Assembly (NCBI RefSeq): GCF_010367455.1 | Contig: NZ_WRPR01000034.1 | Span: forward strand, 1 to 64,000 | Source: Candidatus Laterigemmans baculatus | GTDB lineage: Bacteria; Planctomycetota; Planctomycetia; Pirellulales; Pirellulaceae | Direction: 5' to 3' | Length of the DNA stretch: 64,000 bases | Part shown: positions 35,149 to 45,800 of the stretch, piece by piece | How the letters are laid out: the number at the start of each line of letters is the position of its first letter | Numbering within the stretch: position 1 is the stretch's first letter | Notes under the pieces: model-generated | Databases searched by the model: none | The model's input: the letters and a program-made list of their open reading frames with translations, nothing else | Told to the model about the DNA's origin: nothing | Translations under genes and position numbers: made by a program

Positions 35149-36315
35149 GTGCGCATCAGAGCGGCCGCTGCAATCCTGTGGGTGTGTCTCCTTGGCATCG
35201 GTCTCTGGCAAGCGACGGCTCCAAGCGTCGATTCCGAAACGGTGGGAGAAAGCTATCTCGAGGTTACGGATCTAGCGGGACGGAAGGTCGTCCTCCGCCA
35301 ACCGGTCGAGCGGGTGGTATTGTTGCGGAGCCTCGGCATCTATGAGTTAGCGGCGGTGTTGGGGGATGACATCGACGATCGCTTGGTCGGTTGGGACTCC
35401 TCGCTCGAGTCGGGCGACCACGACACCTACCAGGCTTTCGTTGAGCGTTTTCCCCGCCTCCAAGAAATCCCGGTGTTGGGCGATTCGCTCCGTGACACGG
35501 TCAGTGCCGAAGCCGTGCTCGCCTTAAAGCCTGATCTGGTGATCCTGAACACGTATATGCGAGATCGCCATCACGAAGGCGTCGCCCGGCTGGAGCAAGC
35601 TGGCGTTCCGCTCCTTTACTTAGATTTAAGTGATCCATTCGAGGGGCCGCAGGAAAGTGTCTTGCTGCTGGGGAAAGTGCTGGGAAAGGAAGAGCGAGCA
35701 CAAGCGATCGCCGGTTGGATCGATCAACACCTGGATGAGGTTTTCAAACGTCTCGAAACCATACAGTCGCCGGCTCCATCGATTTACTTAGAGGCTGGCA
35801 CGCAGGGCGCTGGCGAATATGGGAACACGTTTGGCACCGATGGTCACGGCAATGCGGTCAACTGGGGCAGCGTGCTAAGCCAGCTTCGCTGTCGCAACGT
35901 GGCGGCGGAGAGTGTCACCGGCGCGTACGGAATGGGACGGATTCGGCCCGAGTATCTACTGGCGGTGAATCCCGAGGTCGTGGTGATCACGGGAGCTCAC
36001 TGGTCCGCCTATCAAGACAGCCTCCGCCTGGGGTATTTCGCCGACGCAGCGGAGTCGCGAGGGCAATTACAAAAGTATTTATCGCGCCCGGGATGGAGTG
36101 AGCTGGAGGCGGTCAAGCATGATCGCGTGCACGGAATTCATACACGTTTTGGCAGCCATGTCATGAGTTTTGCCGCCGCTTCGCAGATCGCCAAATGGCT
36201 GTATCCAGCCGAGTTTCAGGATTTCGACCCGGAAGCGGACTGGCGTGAATTCCACGAGCGGTTCATGCCGCTGCAATATGGCGGTACGTGGATGGTCAGC
36301 CTGCGAGATGAGTGA
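35149..36315 (+). CDS. Metal-chelate ABC transporter substrate-binding protein
   Basis: A 388-residue periplasmic binding protein of the FepB/BtuF class (helical-backbone type). Its N-terminus has a signal-anchor-like stretch (AAAILWVCLLGIGLW), followed by LRSLGIYELAAVLGDDIDD, the usual first lobe, and ALKPDLVILNTY, the hinge region. The C-terminal lobe contains NPEVVVITG and VKHDRVHGI. The start is GTG at 35149, preceded by GAGGAG at 35137 and 2 bases after the PepSY stop. It would deliver an iron chelate, heme or cobalamin to the permease encoded next; the ligand cannot be read from the sequence. Confidence 0.88.
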   Translation: MRIRAAAAILWVCLLGIGLWQATAPSVDSETVGESYLEVTDLAGRKVVLRQPVERVVLLRSLGIYELAAVLGDDIDDRLVGWDSSLESGDHDTYQAFVERFPRLQEIPVLGDSLRDTVSAEAVLALKPDLVILNTYMRDRHHEGVARLEQAGVPLLYLDLSDPFEGPQESVLLLGKVLGKEERAQAIAGWIDQHLDEVFKRLETIQSPAPSIYLEAGTQGAGEYGNTFGTDGHGNAVNWGSVLSQLRCRNVAAESVTGAYGMGRIRPEYLLAVNPEVVVITGAHWSAYQDSLRLGYFADAAESRGQLQKYLSRPGWSELEAVKHDRVHGIHTRFGSHVMSFAAASQIAKWLYPAEFQDFDPEADWREFHERFMPLQYGGTWMVSLRDE

Positions 36316-37378
36316 ATTACGGTACCGTCGCGCGGGGGCTCACGACGCTGTTCGGTCTCATCACCATGTTTCGCGTCGGCGGTTGGCGGCCATCGCCTGT
36401 ATGGTGGTTGTACTGGCCACAACCGTCCTGCTCGATGTACTGACCGGACCCGCCGGGTTAACGCTCTTCGACGTTCTCGGGACACTCCTGCATCCCGAGG
36501 CTGCGGACCCCACGTTGCGAACGATCGTCTGGACCTTTCGCTTGCCGACAGCTCTCATGGCACTCCTGGTCGGCGCGGCACTGGGTATCGCAGGGGCTGA
36601 AATGCAGACCATCTTGAACAATCCCCTCGCCAGTCCCTTCACGTTGGGAGTCTCTGCGGCCGCGAGTCTCGGTGCGGCACTCGCTATCGTTTTGGGCTCT
36701 CTTTCGCAGCTGATCCCAAGCGAATTCCTGATCCCTGTGAACGCGTTTCTCTGGGCTCTCCTCGGCGCGGCAGCGATCTACGGAATCGGCCGGATCCGAG
36801 GTGGATCCACCGAAACCGTAGTAGTTGGCGGAGTGGCGCTGCACTTTCTGTTCAGTTCTGGCGTCGCGTTTCTTCAGTACGTCGCTTCGGAAGATGCGTT
36901 GCAATCGATCGTCTTCTGGATTTTTGGGAGTCTGCAAGGAGCGAGCTGGAGTCGACTTGGCATTTTGGCAACGGTAGTTGCGTTGGCCATCGCACTTTTG
37001 CTGAGCCGGGCCTGGCGCTTGACGGCTCTGCGACTCGGTGACGAACACGCGAGGAGTTTAGGGATCGAGGTGCAGCGCCTTCGCTTGCAGACTTTAGTCC
37101 TCATCTCGGTGCTGACAGCGACCGCAGTCTGCTTTGCTGGAGCGATCGGTTTCATCGGGCTGGTGGCGCCGCACCTGGCACGGATGGCGGTGGGAGAAGA
37201 CCAACGATTCTTTTTGCCAATGTCGGCGATCTATGGGGCTCTCCTCGTCTCGGTGGCGGCACTGGTCAGCAAGGCGGTTCTTCCAGGGACCGTATTTCCC
37301 ATTGGGATTGCCACGGCCGCAATCGGGGCTCCGTTTTTCGCGGGCGTGGCGCTCCTCAAACGGAGAGCCTACTGGTGA
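36308..37378 (+). CDS. FecCD-family ABC transporter permease
   Basis: A 356-residue inner-membrane permease with about ten hydrophobic segments, typical of BtuC/FecCD proteins. It has the conserved RLPTALMALLVGAALGIAGAEMQTILNNPLASPFTLGVSAAASLGAA block near residues 78-123 (in parts), the coupling-helix region with GDEHARSLGIEVQRLR, and the late GFIGLVAPHLARM segment. The ATG at 36308 overlaps the upstream gene's end by 8 bases, and its own stop overlaps the ATPase start. It moves a metal chelate or cobalamin across the inner membrane. Confidence 0.93.
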   Translation: MSELRYRRAGAHDAVRSHHHVSRRRLAAIACMVVVLATTVLLDVLTGPAGLTLFDVLGTLLHPEAADPTLRTIVWTFRLPTALMALLVGAALGIAGAEMQTILNNPLASPFTLGVSAAASLGAALAIVLGSLSQLIPSEFLIPVNAFLWALLGAAAIYGIGRIRGGSTETVVVGGVALHFLFSSGVAFLQYVASEDALQSIVFWIFGSLQGASWSRLGILATVVALAIALLLSRAWRLTALRLGDEHARSLGIEVQRLRLQTLVLISVLTATAVCFAGAIGFIGLVAPHLARMAVGEDQRFFLPMSAIYGALLVSVAALVSKAVLPGTVFPIGIATAAIGAPFFAGVALLKRRAYW

Positions 37379-38154
37379 TCCTACGGGCGGACAGCATCTC
37401 CTTCGGGTACGGTCGGGAGAGCGTTTTGAGAGATATTCAAATCGCGCTCAAGCCGGGGATCACTGCGATCATTGGTCCCAATGCGGCTGGCAAGTCCACG
37501 CTCCTCAGATGCTTGAGTGGTCTGCTCAAGCCCCAGGGGCAGGTGTGGCTCGATAACCGCGATATCCGCAGTCTTCCGTCCTCCGTCTTGGCGTCGGCCG
37601 TCGCCTATCTTCCTCAAGATTTTTCACCCCGAGCCGTTCTGACGGTATTTGAAACGGTGCTGCTCGGCCGCTTGCATCGGCTCGGTTTGCGGCTGACGCC
37701 GGAGAACACCGGAGCGGTGGAAAGCCTGCTCGAGGAGCTGCACCTGACTGATATCGCTAGCCGCTATATCAACGAACTGAGCGGCGGACAGGCGCAGATG
37801 GTGGCTTTGGCGCAGACGCTCGCGCGAGAGCCCCAGATCCTAATGCTCGATGAGCCGACGTCGAATCTCGATTTGCGTCGCCAGTTTGAAGTCGGCTCCT
37901 TGATCCGGGAACTGACCGATGCTCGCGGGCTTAGTACCGCGATCGCCCTCCACGATCTGAGCTTAGCGGCCCGCTTCGCCGATACAGTCTACGTGCTGCA
38001 AGACGGGCGCGTGCATTGCTCGGGTGAACCCACGGCTGTCCTCACCGAGCAGATGATCGCGACGGTCTACGGCGTTGAATCGCGGGTCTCGGTGGGTGGA
38101 CTGGGACGGCCGCTGGTCACGATCCTCGGACCTTGCGAGGCCGACCATTCGTGA
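37375..38154 (+). CDS. ABC transporter ATP-binding protein (FecE-like)
   Basis: A 259-residue ATPase of the iron-siderophore/vitamin B12 class. Walker A GPNAAGKST is at residues 34-42, a Q-loop in AYLPQDFSPRAVLTVFETVLLGRL, the signature LSGGQ at 135-139, Walker B ILMLDE at 155-160, and the switch His in ALHDLSLA. The start is GTG overlapping the permease stop (GTGA at 37375). Together with the two preceding genes it forms a complete importer. Confidence 0.95.
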   Translation: MILRADSISFGYGRESVLRDIQIALKPGITAIIGPNAAGKSTLLRCLSGLLKPQGQVWLDNRDIRSLPSSVLASAVAYLPQDFSPRAVLTVFETVLLGRLHRLGLRLTPENTGAVESLLEELHLTDIASRYINELSGGQAQMVALAQTLAREPQILMLDEPTSNLDLRRQFEVGSLIRELTDARGLSTAIALHDLSLAARFADTVYVLQDGRVHCSGEPTAVLTEQMIATVYGVESRVSVGGLGRPLVTILGPCEADHS

Positions 38155-38206
38155 GTTTCAATTTGGCTCCAGCCCCAAACTCAAAATAGCCTTATTAGGA
38201 ACAGTG

Positions 38207-38962
38207 ATGGCGCGCGACGAGGAGATGAAGCGTATTTTCCGCGAGGGCTGGTGCAACGAGAGCGTCGTTTCCCACCGAGTCACCCGCTTCATCGACGGCG
38301 AGTTTGGGTTTGGGCCGTCGCGGCTAGCGTGGCGTGAAGCGCTGCGGCAGGCAGCCTCGTCGTGCGAAGGCCGCCGAGCGCTCGATATGGGGACCGGGCC
38401 AGGAACAATCGCCCAGATTTGGGCGGAGTTGGGGTATCAGGTCACCGGAGTCGATTTTTCCCCCACCATGTTGACCGCCGCGCGGGCTGTTGCCATGCGG
38501 CAGAAGTTGGCGATCCAGTTGGTGGAGGCCGATGTGGAGCGGCCCCCCTTCCCCGCCGCAGCGTTCGATCTGGTGTCGAGTCGAGCTGTGCTGTTCACGC
38601 TTCCGCACCCGGGCTATGCCGTTGCAAGATGGGTCCAGCTTCTCCGCCCCGGAGGGTTGTTGGTGCTGATCGGTGAGAACGCGCCGACCGAACAAGAACG
38701 GATCGAACGACAATATCGGCCGGCCGCCGGTTGGAGGCCGAGCGAGGAATACCTTGCGGCCCTGGAGCAGTTGCCACTTCGAGAGCATACCGACTCGGTC
38801 GCGCGGGTCGTGATGGAGGCTGCCGGCCTCGAGTCGATTCGCACCATCCCCATGCGGGCGGTCACCGAAGCGAGACGAGAACACGAAACACTCGAGCCCG
38901 AGTACGGTGTTCTGCAGGGAACGCCTTACATCCTGGTCGGCCGCCGTCCCTCGGCAGGCTGA
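38207..38962 (+). CDS. SAM-dependent methyltransferase in the metal-uptake operon
   Basis: A 251-residue class I methyltransferase. Motif I is ALDMGTGPGTIAQIW (about residues 58-72), followed by VDFSPTML, and the central VSSRAVLFTLPHPGYAVARW and LLRPGGLLVLIGENAP. The first 50 residues are a helical lid. It lies 52 bases after the ATPase gene on the same strand. Similar methyltransferases are found next to siderophore or metallophore transporters, so it may modify a chelator or cofactor, but this is inference. Start ATG at 38207, preferred over an upstream frame overlapping the ATPase. Confidence 0.85.
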   Translation: MARDEEMKRIFREGWCNESVVSHRVTRFIDGEFGFGPSRLAWREALRQAASSCEGRRALDMGTGPGTIAQIWAELGYQVTGVDFSPTMLTAARAVAMRQKLAIQLVEADVERPPFPAAAFDLVSSRAVLFTLPHPGYAVARWVQLLRPGGLLVLIGENAPTEQERIERQYRPAAGWRPSEEYLAALEQLPLREHTDSVARVVMEAAGLESIRTIPMRAVTEARREHETLEPEYGVLQGTPYILVGRRPSAG

Positions 38963-39078
38963 GCTGGATTGCTTAACAGTCACTGGCGGAGCGAGTATCC
39001 TTCAGCTGTCCTGTCGGCCTTCTGCCAAGGCTGGCGGTCGTCGATTCACTGCCTTTCCTCCAACTCCGGTGCTTCACG

Positions 39079-39858
39079 ATGCGCATCTTCTCCGCCCTGC
39101 TGCTCGGTCTGCTGGCTTCCACCTCGCTTCAGGCGGAAGTCCGGACGAAGACGGTCAAATACTCCGATGGCGACGTGGCTCTCGAAGGCTTCGTGGCATG
39201 GGATTCCGAGGCGAGTGAGGATCAGCGACCGGGCGTGTTGGTGGTTCACCAATGGCTGGGACTGACCGACTACGAGCGAACTCGATGCCGGCAGTTGGCC
39301 GAACTGGGGTATGTGGCGTTCGCGCTCGATATCTACGGTGCGGAAGACCGGCCGGCCGACGTGCAGGAGGCGCGAGAGTTCTCGGGACGCTACAAGCAGG
39401 ACCGCGAGCTGTATCGTCGCCGGCTCACGCTGGGATTGGAACAGCTTCGCGCTCAGGAGCAGGTGGCGGACGACCAGATTGCGGCGATCGGTTACTGCTT
39501 CGGAGGTACCGGCGTGCTGGAACTAGCCCGCAGCGGAGCGAACATCGACGGCGTGGTCAGCTTTCACGGAGGACTCGATTCGCCGTCACCCGAAGATGCT
39601 AAGAATATTCAAGCGAAGATCCTCATTCTCCATGGCGCGGACGATCCCTTTGTCCCCGCCGAAGACATCCAAGCCATGCTCGCCGCGTTCAATGCGGCTG
39701 ATGTCGATTGGCAGATGAACATCTATTCCAACGCAGTCCACTCCTTCACCCAGCCGATGGCAGGTGACGATCCTTCGCGCGGCGCCGCTTACAACGCCAC
39801 CGCCGACCAGCGGTCGTGGAAGGCGATGCAGCTTTTCTTCGATGAGCTATTTCAGTAA
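39079..39858 (+). CDS. Exported dienelactone hydrolase family protein
   Basis: A 259-residue alpha/beta-hydrolase with a signal peptide (RIFSALLLGLLASTSLQA). The nucleophile is Cys140 in GYCFGG, as in dienelactone hydrolases; the acid is Asp188 or Asp189 (HGADDPFVP) and the base His221 in NAVHSF. Classical enzymes open dienelactone in chloroaromatic degradation, but exported homologues act on unknown esters or lactones. It ends only 13 bases from the convergent giant RHS gene. Confidence 0.9.
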   Translation: MRIFSALLLGLLASTSLQAEVRTKTVKYSDGDVALEGFVAWDSEASEDQRPGVLVVHQWLGLTDYERTRCRQLAELGYVAFALDIYGAEDRPADVQEAREFSGRYKQDRELYRRRLTLGLEQLRAQEQVADDQIAAIGYCFGGTGVLELARSGANIDGVVSFHGGLDSPSPEDAKNIQAKILILHGADDPFVPAEDIQAMLAAFNAADVDWQMNIYSNAVHSFTQPMAGDDPSRGAAYNATADQRSWKAMQLFFDELFQ

Positions 39859-39871
39859 CGCCCCAGTGGAG

Positions 39872-42800
39872 CTACTTCGGTTTCGCGGCGGGATAGCGTC
39901 CGATCTCAAAGGGAAGGCCCACACCGACGTCGATACCAAAGCTAAAGCCGGCATCGACAAAGCCGCTTCCTTTCTTGGACACCGCCGCCAGGTTCGCTCC
40001 CAGGTCCTGGAAGGTGTAGCCCGCTGCGAATCCGTAGTTGACAGCGGCACCGCCTTGGGAGGCTCCCCCCGATCCCGTCCGGGTCGCGGCACCACCGCTT
40101 CCAAATGCCGAGGCATTGAAGGTACCGCTCATGCTTATATAGGTGCCAACAAAAGCACTGCCGGACAGACCGAAGAGACCGGATGAGTAGACGGTTGCGT
40201 CACCATAGGATACGCTGAGCCCCACACTTGTGCTAATAAAGTCAGCCGCCGCGCTTTTCGCATCTCTACGGAGCCCGCGACGAACAGCTCCGGAACCCTT
40301 GCCACGGGCTGCGCCGGCCCGCGCCCGCAGGCGATCCGACTTCGCCGTCGCCCGGCTTTGGCTGAGAGAAACTTCTTTGCCAAAAAGTTCCTTCGACAGC
40401 GTGACGACTCCAATCGTTGCGGTCTCCCAACCCTCGCCGGTTCTGGCCGGGACGCTGGTGAAGTGGCCGTAGCCAACCTTGAAGTCCCCGAGGAAGCTAG
40501 CCCCGACCGACAGCGTGGGCCCACTCCATTCGATCGAATCGAAGGCGTACCGCAGAACGGCTCCGATGAGGAACTGCGCCACCCCGACATGGAAGAGCGG
40601 GTTCCGCAGCACGTTCGCAACTAGCTGTTCGGTCAGTGGTGACAAACCCGTCGGATCAACTTGCTGAACAGGATCGTTCCAGGCATAGACGTAGTCGTGC
40701 TGGGAGATCGGAATGTTCAAACCGCCTTCGAGCGGATCGGGCGAGAGGAACCGCCCGCTGAACGGGTCATAGTGTCGGGCGCCGAGCGCGTAGAGGCCAG
40801 CGCCCGCCTCGTAGAGCTCTCCGCGATACATGGGCTCCAAGAGGCTCGTATCTTCCAGTGGCGCGCCGAAAGCATCGAGCTTAGAGGCAGCAATTTCCTC
40901 AGCATTCTCGTCGGAATAAGAATCCGCGTCGCCAAGCCCATCCAAGATCGGGTAGTAACTCTGTCCTTCGCGAACGATTGTGGCGATGTCGTTTCCGTAG
41001 GTAACCGAGCGAAGGACCGCGCCTGAGGTATCGGTCGTTTCGAGCATCCGGGCGACACCCGAGCTGTTATCGTAGACCTCGTAAGTAGTCACGCCATTGC
41101 GGATCACTCCGATGCGGAAGCCGAATGCATCGTAGAGATACTCCTCGCGCGTGACGTTGCCATTCTCAGTCTTGGTGACCGCCGTCAGTCGCCCCGAATC
41201 GTTCCACTCATACTCGGTTTGGTTCGCTTCGTCGATGAACCTCCGAACTAGCTGGCCATTGAGGTCGTATTCGTACGTCGCCACCTCGATGGGCGACGTG
41301 GATTCGATCAGCCGCCCGTGGGAGTCGTAGCGGTAGGACGTCGTTCCCTCGAGCGAATCAATGCGAGAAGTGCGGTTGCCGAGTTGATCGTAGACGTAAC
41401 GTATCTGGCGGGGAGACGCGTCACCAACAAAATGGGTCTCCGCGATCAGATAGCCTTGAGAGTCGTAATCGTAAGTAGTCTCTGAGCCATCAAAGGCAAC
41501 TTCCGAGACGATTCGCCCACGAGTGTCGCGGGTGTAGGTCCAGCCACCGGTCTGTAGCCCCCCGGACTCGTAGACGGCTATCTCCCGGATCCCGCCAAGG
41601 GATTCGTACTCGATAGTTTGTCGAGTTCCATTCGGGTGGACCGTCTCGATCAAGCGGTCTTGAGAGTCGTAGCGGTAGGAGGTAACGCCTTCGGCGGTAT
41701 CCGTTGCTGACTCAAGCAGGCCATTCTCGGTGTAGGTGTAGCTCCGCGTCCCTCCCGAAGTCGTAAGGCTCGCGACGCGGCCGGAATCGTCGTAGGTGTA
41801 CGCGATGAACCGACTGCCCGAGTCCTCACGGCGAATTAGTCGGCCCTGCGAATCGTGGGTGTAGGTCGAGGTCCCATGCACGCCGGTTGCCGAAGCGAGA
41901 TAACCAAACTCGTCGTAAGTGAATGTATCGCTCGTTCCGTCGTTTCGGATTCTTGCGATCAGGCGGTCGAACGCATCGTATTCATATCGCAGGCTTGTGC
42001 CGTCAGGCTCGGTGGTCTTCACCAATCGACCGCCGAGGTCGTACTCGCGTGATACGGTGGTCTGATCCGGCCGCGTCAGTTCGGTGCGCTGTCCTGCTGC
42101 GTTGTACTCGTACCGCGTCGTTCCACCGACCGCGTCCACGACCTCGACCAATTGCTCGAGATCGTCGTATCGGTACTGAGTTATCGCGCCGTCCGCAGTG
42201 GTAACGGATGCCAACAAGCCCTTCGCATTGTAGGAATAACGTTTGTCGATTTTTCCATTGACCGATTCTTCCACGACTCGGCCGAGCTGATCGTATTTGT
42301 AGCCGTGGGTCAGTCCGTCGGAATAGCGGACCTCAGTGACCTGCCCCATCTCGTCGTAGTCGTACTGTGTCACATCTCCGTCGATGGTAACTTCGGTTAC
42401 CCGGCCATCGACATCAAAGCGTCGTTCGACGATGCGGCCGTCTTGGATCGTTTGAATTTCGCGTCCGGCGGCGTCATAAACCGACTGGAGCGCCATCGTT
42501 CCCCCGATTCCTATCACGCGTCCCGCCGCGTCGTACTCGAGCGGGACTTCGGCACCATATGTTTCGCCTTGGGCGTTGAGCTGCCGGACGGTTGTGGCCC
42601 GCCCAATCGCGTCATACTCGATCACTTGCGACTGGCCGTTGAGGAGTTCGACCGTCCGACGGGACCCGTCGTCACTTTGCGTGGTCGCGTAGAGCGGGAT
42701 TCCGTTGAGCGAAACCCCCTTAACTTCTTCGCTAGAGTCTCGGGAGTACGTCGTCACACGTCCCAAGGGATCTGTGTGTTGGACCACTTGATTTGCGGCA

Positions 42801-45800
42801 TCCCGCTCGACGATCTCGATGCCACCATCAGGACCTTTGATCTGTGTGAGGTTCCCATTGGCATCGTACTGCAGGCTCTTCGTGCGGAGCGGCCCGGCGG
42901 CTCCGCCGCTGCTCACGCTGAGCAGCCGTCCGGCGGCGTCGTAGGTGCGAAGCTCGACGGATCCTCCCGGAAGCCGGAGTTCCTCGACCCAACCGTTTTG
43001 ATCGACGACGGCCGTGGTGGTGTTGCCCATCGCATCGGTCGAGGCGATTCGGTTCCCGCGGGCGTCGTACTGATGGGCGATCGTGCTGCCATCGGGAAAC
43101 GTTTCAGTGATCACGTTTCCACGTTCGTCGTAGGTGTAAGCTATTGCGGCACCGCTTGGGTAGACGATCCCCGCGAGCCCCGCATCGGCATTGCGTGGGA
43201 AACGCGTGACGTTTCCAAGCGGATCCGTTTGTCCAACCAGCAGGCCCCGAGAGTCGCGGGCTTCGAGGTGTCTGTTGCCGAGCGCATCGACGCGAGCCAC
43301 GCGGTATCCGCGGCTGTCGTACTCGTAGCTCTCTTTCAGCCCGAGTGCGTTGGTTTCCGACACGACGCGTCCGAACGAGTCATATTCAACGAGCGTTTCC
43401 GCTCCCGAATCATCGACGACAATTTCAACCAGACTGTTCAGGTCGTAATCCACCGCTACGCTTCTGCCGTCGAGGCTGATGATTTTCTGCAGCCGACCGT
43501 CGTCTCCATATTCCGAGCGAACAGGGGTCCGGTTCAGCGGGTCAACGTAGCCGCTCAGGTAGTGTGGCTGGTCCGCCTCGTATTGGAACGTCGTGCGGTT
43601 GCCGAGCCGATCCACCTGCTCGATCAGATCACCCGCCGGCGAGTATCGGTACCGGAGCGTTTCTCCCAGCGGATCGGTAATGGAGGTGATGCGCCCCTGA
43701 AGGTCACGCCCAATCGAGACTGCGGCCTCGGAACCGTTGTAGGAGATTCCGCTGGAGGAGAAGGTGACCGAGTTTCCATTGCGGTCCGTGGCGCTGAGCA
43801 AACTTCCGCTCGTGCCATCGATTCGATAGCGGATTCCGTCTCGGGTCGTCAGCACATAGGCTCCGCCAAAATCGGGGCTAGCCGGGTTGTAAGGGATGTT
43901 GCCTGGAGCAAACAGTTCCCCGAGGTCGTTAACTTGCAGGTAGCCACTCGTTCCAGTGCTGAGTGTGCTGGTCACCCCCGGGTCCGGAGTGAAACGCGGT
44001 CTCGCGAGCACCAGGTTGTTTCCGCCAAATCCCGGCAGTACACGGATGTCGGGTGTGAACGTGAACCCTTGCCGGCCCTGACCGGGAACGTTCAAGTAGA
44101 CCTTCACTCCCGGCCGAAGCGGCGAGTGAATGCCGATATCCTCCAATCCGCTATCGGGCAAACTGATTCGTAAATCGGTATCGCGATATTCGAGCCGCCA
44201 TCCATAACCAAAGTCCCCTTCACGGTCGGACCGCAAGCTGTCGTAGATGCGGGTGATCTCGATCGGAATTCCGGAGACCGGGAGTACGAGGTCCGTAAAA
44301 GCTAGACGGAAATTGCCGAGCTTCAGGGCTCCGCCCAGGCCCACGCTGTGCTCGACAACGTTGACGGCGCCGGCTGTCGTGGCGACTTCGAGACGGATGA
44401 AGTACTGGTCGTTTTCGAGGAGCGTTGTGTCCCAAACACCCAGTTCGCCGTTCTCAACCGGCACATCGCTGCGAGTGATCTCGGTGTATTGGTCCTGGTC
44501 GCCGCGGCGGTAGGACAGCTTGTACTGGGCAAACTGTGCGTGAACCGCTGTGCCTACGATCGGGACCATTCCAGTGACAACACCGTCGTCCGCGGGACTG
44601 GAGATTGCAGCCGTTGGGACCGCCTCTCCACTGCCACCCCAGCCTTCGGGAAAGTCATAGTCGAAACTGGTGCTTTCGGTGGTCGTATTGCCATTGCGAT
44701 CAACCGCGGTCGCTGTCACGGTGATCCGGTCAAAATTATATTCCTCGAACGAAAAAGTTGCGGTCCCTGCAGCACTGAGTGGGATATCGACGCCGTTAGC
44801 TTGTACGGTCAGCGCGGTGACCTCAACATTGTCCATTGCTCGGACATAGACCAGGAATGGTCCCTGCCAAGGCAGAATGTTGCGGCTGCCGTCGTTGGGC
44901 GTATGGATGACCGACAACCGCGGCGGGAGCGTGTCCTCCACGACTTCCAACGCGAACGACTGAGTCGTTGCGCCGCCCCGTGGATCGGATACGCGGACTT
45001 CGAAGTCATGCGTTCCAATATCCGCTTCCGAAGTCTGCCACATCAGGCGTCCAAAGGCATCGACGCTTGCATCCGGCGGTCCGGTCAGCAGTTCGTACGA
45101 CAGACGATCAAGGTCCGGGTCCTGGGCCAGCAGGTCGTAAATCAGCCGCACACCCGCGGCCACTTCCAGCGGAACCGCGCCGGTGATGGCTGGGAGTCGA
45201 TTTTCGGCGAGCACATCCAGTTCATACGACTCAATCGCAGCGGCTCCCCCCACATCGGTCACACGCAGGGTGACCACGTGCTTGCCCGCCTGATTCGCCT
45301 CCGGAGTCCAATTCACCAAACCACTGGCCCCATCCAAATCGAATCCCTCGGGGCCGCGAATGAGGCTGTAGGTGAGCGGCGTACTTTCTGGATCCGTCGC
45401 CGTCAAAGAATATTGATAGACGCTTCCGACGGCAGCGAAACGAGGAGCGACGCTGGTAATCGTCGGGGGTTGATTGGGAACGCCGCCGCGCACCAAAATC
45501 GCGAACGCTTGGGTGGCTGCTCCTCCAACACCATCACGTACCTCCACAACCACACCCTGCTGACCTGTCTGATCCGCTTGAGGAGTCCAGGCGATCTCAC
45601 CGGTGGTCTCCGAAATACTCATTCCTTCCGGTCCGGTCAGCAGTCGGTAGCTGAGCGGATCCTGCTCGGCATCTGTTGCTGCGACCGTGTAGAAGTAGGC
45701 ATTCCCGACGGTCGCCTCACTCTCGGGCACGCTGCGAATGATTGGGGGCCCGCCTGCTCGACTCACGCGAAGGTTGAAGCGCTGAGTCGCTGTGGCACCG

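Noticed and set aside
39859-39871. Immunity gene downstream of the RHS tip
   Set aside because: Only 13 bases separate it from a convergent dienelactone hydrolase; no small gene fits.
42152-44173. 673-codon plus-strand frame opposite the RHS gene
   Set aside because: It is antisense to YD repeats with clear protein features on the other strand; codon bias of the real gene explains the open frame.
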